DNA from: Panagrolaimus kolymaensis
Taxonomy: Eukaryota > Nematoda > Chromadorea > Rhabditida > Panagrolaimidae
Direction of reading: 5' to 3'
DNA length: 64,000 nt
Assembly (NCBI GenBank): GCA_028622995.1
Contig: JAJQJQ010000012.1
Coordinates: forward strand, 4,402,001 to 4,466,000
Shown here: positions 1 through 10,787 of the stretch, piece after piece
Numbering within the stretch: the first letter of the stretch is position 1
How the letters are laid out: each line of letters opens with the position of its first letter
Notes under the pieces: model-generated
Told to the model about the DNA's origin: nothing
Databases searched by the model: none
What the model saw: only the letters and a program-made list of their open reading frames with translations
Made by a program: the position numbers and the translations under genes

Positions 1-349
1 ACTTGAATCAGTGGCATTAATTTCAACTAAATGTACTTGTTGCTCAGGAATTCGAGGATCAAGTTCAGCTGTTGCACGAATTAAAGCATTGAAATCATCG
101 AAGCGATTACCAAGATTATCAAATTTGATGCTTCCACCACATCGAACAATCCATTCAGCTGCAGCTCGATCAGGACCAATTTCTTTTACACGAGATGGAT
201 CTCGGCTAAAGAAACGAACAGTAAATGAAAAAAAAATGAAAAACTTCTTACAGATTGAAACCGTCGATTAACCATCTCAAGCCAGGTACATCATGGCTTG
301 CAAGTTTATTCTTGAGTTGATCGGATGCACGGATAAGAAAACGAGCCAT
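1..349 (-). CDS. ATP synthase subunit s / DMAC2L-like, 5' part (partial)
   Basis: Only the N-terminal part is inside the window; the gene continues past base 1. Two exons are visible (349-252, 205-1), joined through a GTAAGA donor and a TTCTTTAG acceptor. The protein has the family block GPDRAAAEWIVRCGG followed later by EINATDSS. These match mitochondrial ATP synthase coupling factor B (ATP5S/DMAC2L), whose leucine-rich-repeat region would lie beyond the edge. The family acts in the mitochondrial matrix or inner membrane in assembly or coupling of respiratory complexes. The ATG at 349 is preceded by CCTTAG, a likely trans-splice acceptor. It lies 188 bp downstream of the HYLS-1 stop on the same strand, so an operon is possible. 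The start and family are well supported; the exact paralogue is less certain. Confidence 0.8.
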
Positions 350-537
350 TCTGTAAACTAAGGAATTATTCGAACATTAACTCGAGAAAAAGAGGTAAAA
401 TATGGTTAAAAAACCAACAAAAACGTATTTCGAATCACAAAAAAATCAAATTCTCATTTATACAAACATACAATAAGATCAAATCAATACATACATACAA
501 AAAAAAAATCAAAATAAAATCAACAATAAACATTATT

Positions 538-1545
538 TTAGCCAACCCAGTCAGGTCGAGGCTTAAAATTTGGTCTAGGAATAAGAGTTAGATGTGGAAT
601 ATCACGTTTGAGCATGATATCACGAATTTTCCATCGTAATGATTGACGTCTTAATTCTCCAGGTGCAGGATGTTTCTTCCATTCTTCACGATATTGAGCA
701 CTTCTTTTAACTGGATCATATTTGAATGGAGCTTTTCCAGCAGCTGGCATATTCACTCTTCTAGCACCAATTTGATCCAAGACATCATCGATGAGTGCTT
801 TTTCAGTTTTTCGATCAAGAGTAATTGGTTGATTTTCGTCATCATATTCAAAATTTGGTAACCGTGGTCGAGGTGGAGCAGGATCTTTGATTTCTAAAAA
901 TGAAAAAATAAATCATATTTTGTGGAAATAAAACCCATACTTTTTGCAGATCGCTTATTTGAACGTTCTTGTACTAGAGCATCTCCATCGTCTTCTAAAA
1001 TGTCAGGCAAAATATTGCTATCGCTATTTATGAGAGGTATTCGATTGGCATTCAAGGTGTAAATAATTGATTTTCGAAGTTCAGGAGTACATTCAGCAAG
1101 TTCAGCATCAATCTAAATCATCCATGTGTTAAAAGTTTTTTTTTATTAAAAGTTAAACCATTTACTTCATTTTGAATTGACGCAATATCATGATAAATGC
1201 CATCTAAACATCTGTTCCCCGTTTCGATAAGTTCTTGTATCTCCGGATAATCATTGCCAGGAACCTAAAATAAAGAGTGATAATTTATTGGAGAAAAAAA
1301 AATTTGAAACAAACTTGATTTGGCTCTTGAAAATCAAACCCGTTTAAAATAAAGGAAGCATAGAATTCTTCCAGACATGAATCATCGCTAATTTCCTTAA
1401 CTATAAAAAAAGTATGTTTAGCATTATGATAAAAAAATTTATACGACTTACTTAGCTCTTGTCGAATGTCTTCCAAAGCATCTGGTTCCGCTGAGAATCC
1501 CATATCAGTAAGAACATCATTAATTTCATCGGTTGAATAATCCAT
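538..1545 (-). CDS. hyls-1: HYLS-1, centriolar/ciliary protein (hydrolethalus syndrome protein 1 homologue)
   Basis: Five exons (1545-1452, 1400-1315, 1264-1166, 1112-941, 893-538) splice in phase to 268 residues. The N-terminus (MDYSTDEINDVLTDMGFS) is the short helical motif of worm HYLS-1. The C-terminus carries the HYLS1 signature: KYDPVKRSAQYREEW, then PGELRRQSLRWKIRD. Known HYLS-1 is a core centriolar protein recruited by SAS-4, needed for basal-body function and ciliogenesis rather than centriole duplication. An in-frame ATG at 1638 would add 31 residues, but the model from 1545 matches the family start. The gene diverges from the E2F gene (425 bp apart) and precedes the DMAC2L-like gene. 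Family assignment rests on the C-terminal box; I am fairly sure of it. Confidence 0.82.
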
Positions 1546-1969
1546 TTTTGCAATGTTCAATACACGAAGATATTGATTGTTGTGTAATTGATAAAAGTTT
1601 AAACACGATGTCGCTTTCAAATTGAATTCTGCAATCAAATTGTTGTTTTTTCTTTGTATTTGTCGATCGTTGGTTCTCTTCCACTAACAAACAAGTAAAC
1701 AACAGCCAACATTTTTAAAAAAGATCGTATACCGCCGAACATTTACAATGTTCTCGAAATGCCAAATACGTCTAATAGTTTGTGTGTTCATAATTTTTTT
1801 TAGTTTTGAGGCCGCGTGGTTTGAATGAATTTATTGCCGCCGCAAAAGTATGGCGCAAAATTAAAACCTCATTTCTAAACTTTGCCATTTTTTCGATTAA
1901 TCATATTACCGTTTCCTTAACTTACACTAAATGAGTACTCTGATAAATTCCTTTTTTTTAGCCTTCATC
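1546..1969. promoter_or_regulatory. Divergent intergenic region between hyls-1 and the E2F gene
   Basis: This 424-bp spacer should hold both divergent promoters. It is less AT-rich near 1800-1860, with CG-containing words such as ATTGCCGCCGC and ATGGCGCAAA. TTTTTTTTAG at 1952-1961, just before the E2F ATG, is a likely spliced-leader acceptor. I found no clear X-box (RFX site) for the ciliary gene and no perfect E2F consensus. Confidence 0.45.
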
Positions 1970-3144
1970 ATGGCGGAACCAAAACAAGAGATTGATGAAG
2001 TTCCAGAAGAACATGCTTTCTATGGAGAAGAACACGAAGAAGATGTCATTGTTGATGATGATGTTGCAGATGAATCGTACAGAACTAATTATGAACAAGA
2101 AGGTGAAATGGAAGAAGTTTATGAAGATGAAGAGCAACCAAGTTCAAATAATCCTCGAAGTCAACGATCACTTTCTCATTTAACCGAACAATTTATTAAA
2201 TACTTACAATCAAAACCTGCTGGATTAGTTGATCTCAATTTATGCGCTGAAGAACTTAAAGTTACTCAAAAAAGAAGGATCTATGATATTACAAATGTTT
2301 TAGAAGGTATTGGATTAATTTCAAAGAAAAATAAGAATATTATTCTTTGGAAGTAAGCTATTTTTCTTTTTTGGATTATTAGTTTTATGATTGTCTTATT
2401 ATCATTTTGAAAGCTTGTAAAACTGCTAGCTTTAATGTATGTATTTGCTTGTCATTTGCTATAATAGGCTTCATGATTTTCACTTTCTGCAATTTTTTTC
2501 ATCAAATTCACTTATTAATTTTCAGAGGTGGACAACTTCGAAAACCTGGTGGTGGAATTGAGCTCAAGCCTGGAGAAGGTGAAAGAATGTTTAAGTTGAA
2601 ATCAGAATTGACGGATCTTGAGAGAGATGAACGTGTATTGGATACTCATATCAAATGGCTAAAACAATGTGCAATAAATCTTGCAGAAGAATCAGATAAT
2701 TATAGTTATTCATATTTAACTTTAAATGATATTACCTCGACTTATCCTGAAAACCAAACTTTCATCATTCAAGGACCAAAAGGAAGTAAAGCAATCGTAA
2801 GAATTTGTTGATTTACAAACAGCTCTAATAGTTACATAACTTTAGGTTCCTCTTCCATCTCATCAAGATTCTCAATTCAGATGTCAAATTATTGGAACAG
2901 CTGGAGCAATAACAGCAGCATACATTCAACCAGGTGGACCTCAAATGTACCAAGATTCAACAACGGGTGAAGTTAGCGAAGTTATGCTTGAACGTACGTT
3001 TTTTTCTTCTTCATTTCATTTTGATTATTCTTCCTTTTACTTTCAGCGAAATGCATCGAATTGGAGCCACCACCTCATACCGACTATTATCTTGTATCTG
3101 GGAAAGATAATGAAAGCCCTTTGTTGCATGAATTGTATCGTTAA
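1970..3144 (+). CDS. efl-1: E2F transcription factor (E2F4/5-like, EFL-1 type)
   Basis: Four exons (1970-2352, 2526-2796, 2846-2993, 3047-3144) give 299 residues. An acidic N-terminus (about 1-62) leads into the winged-helix DNA-binding domain, with [16 protein letters not shown] as the diagnostic E2F motif. Exon 2 encodes the leucine-zipper/coiled-coil dimerisation part, and [11 protein letters not shown] begins the marked-box region. The short tail ends [27 protein letters not shown], where a pocket-protein-binding motif would be expected. The family pairs with DP and acts with LIN-35/RB in cell-cycle and germline gene control. Lack of a long N-terminal cyclin-A-binding segment and the small size favour the E2F4/5 type, but EFL-2 cannot be ruled out without alignment. 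TTTTTAG nine bases before the ATG suggests trans-splicing. Confidence 0.9.
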
Positions 3145-4100
3145 AAGTAAATACAAATTTTTGTAATGAAATTTTCTATGCAATGGCCAGCTAATAAGAT
3201 CTCATAGTTAAATCTTTTTTTGCTTTTGTAAAATATGTTTCTGTTTTTGTACTTTCAATTTTTTTTGATTGTTAGAATTGAAAATGATAAAAATTATTTA
3301 TTTGTTGACTCATATTTGTTTGGATGTGTTTTTTTCATTATCATATCGTAACTATTAACTCGCACATGTAAAATGTAAAAAGAATTTGTCGAAGATTGAG
3401 ATATTTTTTTATTGAAGGAGAAAATTGATAACTAAATGCTTACCTAAAAATCTGTTGATTAATAATCATTCAACTCCCATTCGAATAAGCATATTTCATA
3501 GTTGGCAGATCATGATCATAGAAAAATTTACATGTTTTCTTTCTCTGTGGCAGTTTTTTTTTATAAATTTTGCTTCTAACACTTTTCATTTGTTCCTCCA
3601 TTCTTTTATTTAAATGCTAGGCACCTTATAAAAGATGCTTCCCTATGATAAATCTTTTGAATTAATCTTCTTCTAAAAAGTTATAAACTTTTTGGATATT
3701 TTCTGTACTTGACTATTGAAAAAAAAAATAACATAGTAATTATTGCATCGAATAAAATTATGTATGTCTGCTTGTTTGTTTGTTTGTCCTTCATGAATTT
3801 AGCATTCTCATGTTTTCTGCACACAAAAATGCTGCATCGTTGTCATTGACGCGAACACACAACCAAAAAATGAATGTACTTGGCACGAAAATTTTTCCAT
3901 TTTTCAAATCGACTTTCTTCTTTCCTTTTTGCGCGCGTCCAAGCTTTCTTGAATTTCATCGCATTTTTTTCTTCCTTCATTTTTTTTGTTGTTGTTGCTA
4001 TCATCAATTTAAAAATTTTCTTATTCTTATCTCTCTTTTTTTTGCAGGGGTATTTCCAACCAAAAAGCAAATCGAAAAGCATTAAATAACGTTGACAAAT
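3145..4100. other. Intergenic region upstream of swsn-1
   Basis: This holds the 3' UTR of the E2F gene and the promoter and 5' UTR of swsn-1. TTTTTTTTGCAG ending at 4047 is a strong acceptor, 53 bp before the swsn-1 ATG, and is probably the spliced-leader site. Open frames around 3780-4089 on both strands are T-rich or A-rich low complexity with no protein-like content. Nothing else is seen. Confidence 0.5.
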
Positions 4101-6853
4101 ATGGGTCGTAGGTTTGTCCTTTTTTTCTTGTTGTAGTTTCTTCTCTCAAATAATACGTTTATTATATTTTTAGCGGAAATAAACGCAGACGAGACGACGA
4201 CGATAGCGAAGTTATGGATCATGATGATGAAGATAGTCGAAGTCAGCTTACACCTGTTAGCATTCCAAGAGGTATGATTATAATAATTTGTAAAAGTTTT
4301 TTAATGTCTTTGTTAATTTTTAGGACGAGAAAGAGATCCAGAATTTAGTGCTCCAAAAGGACAAAAACTGGTTGATTTAGACGAAGAAGTTGCTACCAGC
4401 CGTCCTGAAAAAGCTGAAGATGCAACATCTGTCATTGAGCAAACTCATTACATTGTGATTCCATCTTATGCTTCTTGGTTCGACTACAATGCTATCAATG
4501 TTATTGAAAAGAAAGGTGTACCTGAATTTTTTTCTCAGCATAACAAATCTAAAACACCAGAAGTGTGAGTTTATTTTTTGAAAAAACCTTTTAATAACTT
4601 GTGTGTTTTTAGTTACATGTATATTCGTAATTTTATGATTGACTGTTATCGTCTCAACCCTATGGAGTATCTCTCAGCAACATCATGTCGAAGAAATCTG
4701 TCTGGTGATGTTTGTGCAATTGTTCGTGTTCATTCATTTTTGGAACAATGGGGTTTAATCAATTGGCAAGTTGATCCATCAAATATTCCTGCACCCGTTG
4801 GTCCACCAAGTACATCACATTTCATGGTATTAGCTGATACTCCTGCTGGTATTACACTTACTAATCCATTTCCTCCATCTTACCATGTTAGTTGTTAATA
4901 TTTTGTATCTTTTCATTAAAATATGTTTTTTAGGTTCATGAAAAAAAGCCAAAGATTGAAACTTCTACTATGGCATCAGAGAATTCTCCTACTGCTGTTC
5001 TTGCTTCAAAGGATGGAGACAAACCCGAAGAAAATGCTGAAGGAGTAAAAGATGAATCTGCCGAAAAAGAAAAAACACCCGCAAGTGGACAAAAGAAACC
5101 TGAATTTGGATTACGAACAGATCTTTATGCTAAACAAATGGCAGCATTACGAGCAAAGGGTGCTGTGCCTGGTCGTGAATGGTCAGATCAAGAAACTTTA
5201 TTGCTACTTGAAGCTTTGGATATGTTCTGCGATGATTGGAACAAAGTTGCTGAACACGTTGGAACAAGAACTCAAGATGAATGTATTTTATGGTTTTTGC
5301 AACTTCCACTTCAAGATCCATATTTGGAGGATGATAAAGGGGCATTAGGACCATTAGCATATCAACCAATACCATTTTCACAATCAGGAAACCCTGTTAT
5401 GTCTACTGTTGCTTTCCTGGCTGCTGCTGTTGATCCTAAAGTTGCTGCAAGTGCTGCTAAAGCCGCTTTGGGTATGTTTTCACATTTTCAATTTTGAAAT
5501 ACAATTTACTTTGTTTTAGAAGAATATGACAAAATGAAAGGTGAAATCCCTCAATACTTGATCAATGCTCATGTTCGAAATGTTGAAGCTTATGCAAAAG
5601 AGCATAATGGTGAAATAAATCCTCAAATTGGTCTTCCTGATTATAGTCAATATGAAAAGGAGAAGAAGGATGGAGAAGAAAATGAAGCTATGGATGCAAC
5701 AGAAGCAAATGATAAAGATGGAATACCAGAAGAAAATCGATTACGTGTGCAAGATGGAGAGATTGTTGGTCCAGAAAATCCACCCTCTGATGAAGCTGTT
5801 AATAAATGTTCTGAAGTGATACAAAAGGCTGCTGCCGCGGCACTTGCAGCTGCTGCTGTAAAAGCGAAACATTTAGCTACTCTTGAAGAAAAGCGAATGA
5901 GAGGACTTGTTGCACAACTTGTTGAAACTCAAATGAAAAAACTTGAACATAAACTTAAATATTTTGAAGAATTAGAATCAATGATGGAAAAAGAACGTGA
6001 AGCATTGGAATACCAACGACAACAACTCATTCTTGAACGACAAGCATTTCATCTTGATCAACTTCGTTACCTTGAAATGAGAGCTAAAAACGATGCTCAT
6101 AATAAGCTCGCTAATTCTGGAACTCTTCCAGCTACTTTACCACCTGGTTTTGAAGTTCCTTTGCCAGCACCACAAGCTCAATTTGTTGCAACATCGACTG
6201 TATCTGCTCCAGGATCAAAATCTAAAAGTCCTCCGAGGACTATTGTTGTTGAACCAAAACCTGAAAACTTACTTGATCCATCAGCTGCTCCACAAATTCA
6301 ACCTCCAACTGAAAATGCTCAATCAAAAGAATCTGCTCCTGTTGTAACTCCTCAACGGCCACCATCTCAAGCAGCTGTTACGCTTCAACCTCCACCAACT
6401 ACAATGGCTCCACATACTCCTCAACAAACTCTTCAACCGCCTGTTGTTGTTCCACCTCAGCCAACTGTTCCTCAACCTCCAACTGCTGCTCCAGTTGCTC
6501 AAGCACCAATTCCTCATCAACAAGTTCCACCTGTGGGACAGCAACCTATGCATCAACCAACTTCTCAATATCCAGGCGGAGCACCACCACAAGGATATCC
6601 TCCTCAAGGAGTTTATGGTCATCCAGCTGCTCCTCAATATGGTCAATATCCACAATATCAACAACATCCTTCTCAATACCAATATTCTTTTCAAAATCAA
6701 TATCCTCCTGGTCCACAATATCCTCCTCAAGGTGCTTATGGTCATCCTGGTGCTTCGCAACATCAATATCCTTATCCTCCTCGACATCAATATCCTCCAC
6801 AACATCAACAACAGCATCCTCCTCAACAACATCAACAGCATCCTCCACAATGA
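4101..6853 (+). CDS. swsn-1: SWSN-1, SWI/SNF (BAF) core subunit, SMARCC1/2 homologue
   Basis: Six exons (4101-4111, 4174-4271, 4324-4564, 4613-4886, 4934-5471, 5520-6853) give 831 residues. The first coding exon is only 11 bp. Domains: basic/acidic N-terminus; SWIRM domain from about residue 75 ([12 protein letters not shown], then [14 protein letters not shown] and [20 protein letters not shown]); SANT domain about 288-336 ([19 protein letters not shown]); a coiled coil about 470-570; and a Pro/Gln/Tyr/His-rich disordered tail (about 590-831, with repeated YPPQG and HPPQ units). SMARCC proteins scaffold the SWI/SNF chromatin remodeller in the nucleus. Domain order and length match the family well. 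It is followed 195 bp later by sld-5 on the same strand. Confidence 0.95.
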
Positions 6854-7048
6854 TCTTTTTTATCCTTTTTTTTATTATTATTTATCATGTATTTGAATCG
6901 CATGTGTATCTTTGTTTTTTCTTTATAAAGTTTGTAAACTGTTATTTGTTGTTTGTTTTTATAAATCTTTGTGTTTTTCTGCACGTTTCATACTACTAAA
7001 TTCTAAAGTAACTAAGAAAAAGCAAATTGTTAATTTTTAAGCTTTATA

Positions 7049-7854
7049 ATGGATGAATTAACTGATAGTCAATTTGATGAAGTTATAAATGGAATAAATG
7101 ATTCAACATTAGCTCCCGGTGGTGAAAGTGAAGACGATGGTGAAGAAATTACATATGAAGAAGCTGTAAAAAGACTTACACAGGCATGGATAAATGAAGA
7201 AGCATCGCCTAAGCTTCTTACGAGCCAATACGAACTTCTTGAGCCTCTTGTTGCAAGAATTGAAGATGCTGAAAAAGAATTTTACCGACGTACAGAAAAA
7301 GAAAAGCTCAACTTATCAATTACTGTTTTTCGAACGGAAATCAATCGACTGCTTTATATTATTAATTCTTATTTAAGGTAAATATTTTACTGAGCATTTA
7401 AGCTGTCTAACATTGAAATGTCTGATTTCCTTCTTATTTACAATAATTCATTTTCAGGGCTCGTTTACAAAAGATTGAAAAAGACCCAATTGGAGCTCTC
7501 AACGAACATGAAGAACGTGCTAATCAACTTCCAACACCTCGTGATTCTCTGCTTGATCCACGTGAAGTAACATTTGCTGAAAAATATTTTGAATCATCAA
7601 AAAAACTTATGCTTGATGAATTTCTTGGAGATCTCGTTCCATCACTTCAAAAAATTCCTCGAATCAAAGATCCATATGCAAATTCTCGGGTCTTTTTTGA
7701 AGTTATTTCTGATAATGCTGAACCAATTACCACTCCGCTTCTCGAAGATAAAACTCAAGAATTTGTTGTTCATTTGAAAAAGGGTGATCGAATGATGGCG
7801 CCGTTTAAAAATGCGGAAGAAGCATTGGAAAATGGTCATATCAGATTACTTTAA
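7049..7854 (+). CDS. sld-5: SLD-5, GINS complex subunit 4
   Basis: Two exons (7049-7377, 7458-7854) give 241 residues. The helical N-terminal domain has an AWINEEASPKLL-type motif typical of Sld5. The C-terminal domain has PYANSRVFFEV, later GDRMMAPF, and ends in HIRLL. Sld5 is one of four GINS subunits and is part of the CMG replicative helicase. A TTTTTAAG acceptor just upstream of the ATG and the 195-bp spacing from swsn-1 suggest a downstream operon position, which fits a replication gene riding with a chromatin gene. Length is normal for the family. Confidence 0.9.
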
Positions 7855-7988
7855 AATGGAAATCGTTTAATTTTTTTGTATATTCATTGTTTTATTGTAT
7901 TTTTGTAATGCCTGTATTTTACGTGTTTGTACTGTTTGATGCTCATTTTTTATAATTTGTTTCTTTATGTTTATATATACATGTTCCA

Positions 7989-7994
7989 ATAAAG
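7989..7994 (+). terminator. Poly(A) signal of sld-5
   Basis: A canonical AATAAA lies about 135 bp after the sld-5 stop. A second AATAAA follows near 8024. No comparably clear signal was seen between swsn-1 and sld-5. Confidence 0.5.
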
Positions 7995-8174
7995 TTTTTT
8001 AAAAAAAATGTTTATAACTTACAAATAAAGGTTATTAAAAAAAGAAGGCACTATTTTGTATGTATTTAAATTTTCTTTGAGCGATGACCCGAAATTAGGC
8101 AAAGTCATAAAAGGCATTGGGGAAAATAAAGTTGAGATAGAATTTTATGTTAATATTTTTTTTTGGTAATGATT

Positions 8175-10616
8175 TTACCATTCAATTTTCATATTTTTAT
8201 AAAGATGTGAACGTCGAGAGAATTTAGATCGACTAAAATCTCCTAATTCATCCATGGCATTTAATACATAATCCAATTGTTCTTTAGTATGAGCAGCAGA
8301 TAAGCAAATCCTTGCACGTGATTCGGTCATGGCTGTAGCAGGGAATGAAACAACTACGACACCAATCTTCTTTTTTAAAAGTTCACGACCCCAAAGACTG
8401 AAAGCAAAATAATAAGTTAGTAATAATAAAGCTTGTGATTCATTAGATATTTTTTTGGAAGAGATTATAAAAGCTTACCCGCATTGAGTTGGAAAATAAA
8501 GGAGTACGGGAACAACAGGACTATCATCTGAACCATAAACGATGAAACCCATTTGTTTTAAACGACGACGAAAATATCGAGAATTTCGAGCAAGTCTTTC
8601 AATTCGTTTTTCACCATCTCGAGTATTGTCTTTACCCATAATAATTGACATCGATGCAATAACTTGTTGGGCAATTGGAGGAGACATAGGAGCTGAATAA
8701 TAAGCAGTTGGAGAAGCTTTTCGCAAATATGCTATTGTTTCAGCTGAACCACCAATATAACCCCCACCAGCACCAAAAGATTTAGTGAAAGTTCCCATCA
8801 TGATATCCACATCTTTAGGATCGCAACCCCAATATTCAACAACTCCACGTCCTGTAGCACCCATAGCTCCAATGGAATGAGCTTCATCAAGATAAAGATA
8901 ACATTTGTATTTCTTTTTAAGGGCAATTATTTCGGGTAAATTATTAATTGATCCTTCCATAGAATAAATTCCTTCAACAACAATTAAAATTTTATTATAT
9001 GGTCGTTTGGTTTTTTGATTTCCATTGGCAATGGAATCCCGAAGAATTCGTTCAAGGGATTTCATATCATTGTGTTTAAAAACTTTGATTCCAGCACCAG
9101 AAAGTCGGCAACCAAGAATGAGAGAGGCGTGATTGTGTTCATCAGAAATAATTAGGGAATCTTTATCAACCAAACATGGAGCATTCATGGAATTTGTTGC
9201 AAAACCCATTGAAAAGCAAATTGCATCATCAACTCCTAAAAATTCAGCAACAAGCTTTTCAAGTTCATATTGGGTTCGTGTATGGCCTAAAAGAATGTGA
9301 GTTTTGACTTTGCATTTAAAAGAATGAATGAACCTGTTTCATGAACATATCCACAAACCGAAAGACCTTGTTCATTGATGGCTTCAGCGGCTTGATTTGC
9401 ACATGGTCCATTGGCTTCAGCAAAACCCAAATAATTATATGAACCAACATTAATTACTTCGGTTTGAGTTCCAGTAAATTGAAAGGTCCAACAAAAATCA
9501 TTTGTAACTCGATCAATAAGTTTTACGGTGGCACCAGGAACAGAACCTATTGGCCGTTCAAAAACATCTCGAACTCGAATATAACAATGCTGCGCATAAA
9601 TGGCCTCGAAAGATGAATATAATGGAACAAAATCCTGAAATTTTGTTTTCAATGAGCTTCAAATAAATATATTTTATGGTTTTGAAAAGCTACAGCATGT
9701 CAAGAAAAATAACTGTAGCATATTTTAATGGTGCTTGGCTATTTACATAATCGTTGGTCACTTGGTCAGTAGTTACTTGAATTAGACCTTTGAACTTTGG
9801 AAAATGATTTTTTTTGACAATTTTAAAAAGCTCAAAAATATTTGATAAGAATTTGACAAGCAGCAGACGCTGATACACATATTTGAAAAAATAAAAAATG
9901 TTTTTTTCGCCTAACATTTTTTTTACTTTCATGGTTATCAAAAAAAAATAAGCAGTTTAACGGAAAATTAAGGTTTGAGTTTAAAAATAGCCATCAAGAA
10001 TGAAAAGTAATAAACAATATTTGAATCAAACGAAAACAAGCTTGGTTGAAAACATTTTTTTTATTTTGAAAAGCAAAGCACCTTTGTTATTTAGAATTTA
10101 AGTTTGGTGGGAAAGGAAAAAGTGTAAGAGAATTTTATCAATTACCTTTTGTTTATCTAATTCCACAGCAGCTTTATTCTTTTCAAATCCCACCCGTCTC
10201 ATAAATTCCCTGACATATGCCATAACGATAAGAACAAACCACGCAAAATATACGGATAATTGTAAAAAATTATTTGAATGTTCAAATTCATTTGGATATC
10301 GTTCTTGAATATTACCATTTATATCATTTTTATGATATATTTCTGCCTATAAAAATTATATTGGATTCAATTTAGTTCAGTTCCACGAATGGTTGAAACT
10401 TACACTTTGAGCAACACTGGACTCATTATTTTTTTCATTTTGAACATCTTCATCCCCGCTACTTGTGTCGAATCGATCACGTTGATTTTCATCTTCACTT
10501 TCTTTACTATAAGCCAATTCAAGGATATCAGTACGTTCGGCTAATTTTTGATGCATAAAATTGCCTATTGCATCCATCGCCGCTTCTGAGCGGTTTTTAA
10601 GAGAAGATGATGGCAT
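8175..10616 (-). CDS. sptl-2: Serine palmitoyltransferase long-chain base subunit 2
   Basis: Five coding exons (10616-10404, 10346-10146, 9634-9334, 9286-8479, 8397-8175) splice in phase to 581 residues. This PLP enzyme condenses serine with an acyl-CoA in the ER, the first step of sphingoid base synthesis. A hydrophobic segment (residues about 85-115) should anchor it. The PLP-binding lysine is in [15 protein letters not shown], the form typical of the catalytic subunit 2 rather than subunit 1. [12 protein letters not shown] and [13 protein letters not shown] are further conserved blocks. The ATG is preceded by TTTTTTTTAG, and an untranslated upstream exon is plausible. Intron 2 is unusually long (511 bp). 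Assignment to subunit 2 is secure. Confidence 0.95.
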
Positions 10617-10753
10617 TGTTTAAAGAAAGAGTTTGAAGCTATAAAGGAAACTTAAGACGGCTAAAAAAAAGAGAGAGAAATGAGCTTATTATTTTAAAAA
10701 GATAATAATAATAAACGCGAGAGAAGAAAAAAAAACAGCGGATTGTTGCTTAC

Positions 10754-10787
10754 ATATTTTACTGAGCTACTGTAAATTTTTATGGCT
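10754..10787 (-). other. Possible 34-bp untranslated (or alternative) exon upstream of sptl-2
   Basis: On the minus strand, TTCTTCTTGCAG precedes and GTAAGC follows a 34-bp segment. This is a well-formed exon between the sptl-2 ATG exon and the gene desert upstream. If used with the annotated first coding exon it is 5' UTR. It also ends in the phase needed to join sptl-2 exon 2 directly. No transcript evidence is available. Confidence 0.35.

Noticed and set aside
1840..1865. TTTTGCGCC (minus strand) as an E2F autoregulatory site
   Set aside because: It does not fit the TTTSSCGC consensus exactly and is a single occurrence.
3780..4089. Overlapping frames on both strands before swsn-1
   Set aside because: Poly-T/poly-A derived Phe- or Lys-rich peptides; the region is explained as 5' flank with a trans-splice acceptor.
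6323..6850. Long minus-strand open frames opposite swsn-1 and its +2 frame
   Set aside because: Shadows of the CAA/CCT-rich repeats encoding the Pro/Gln tail; Arg/Leu- or Val/Asp-rich low complexity.
9690..9941. 83-codon minus-strand frame inside sptl-2 intron 2
   Set aside because: No good splice sites in frame, hydrophobic/Lys-rich low-complexity content; more likely part of a long intron.
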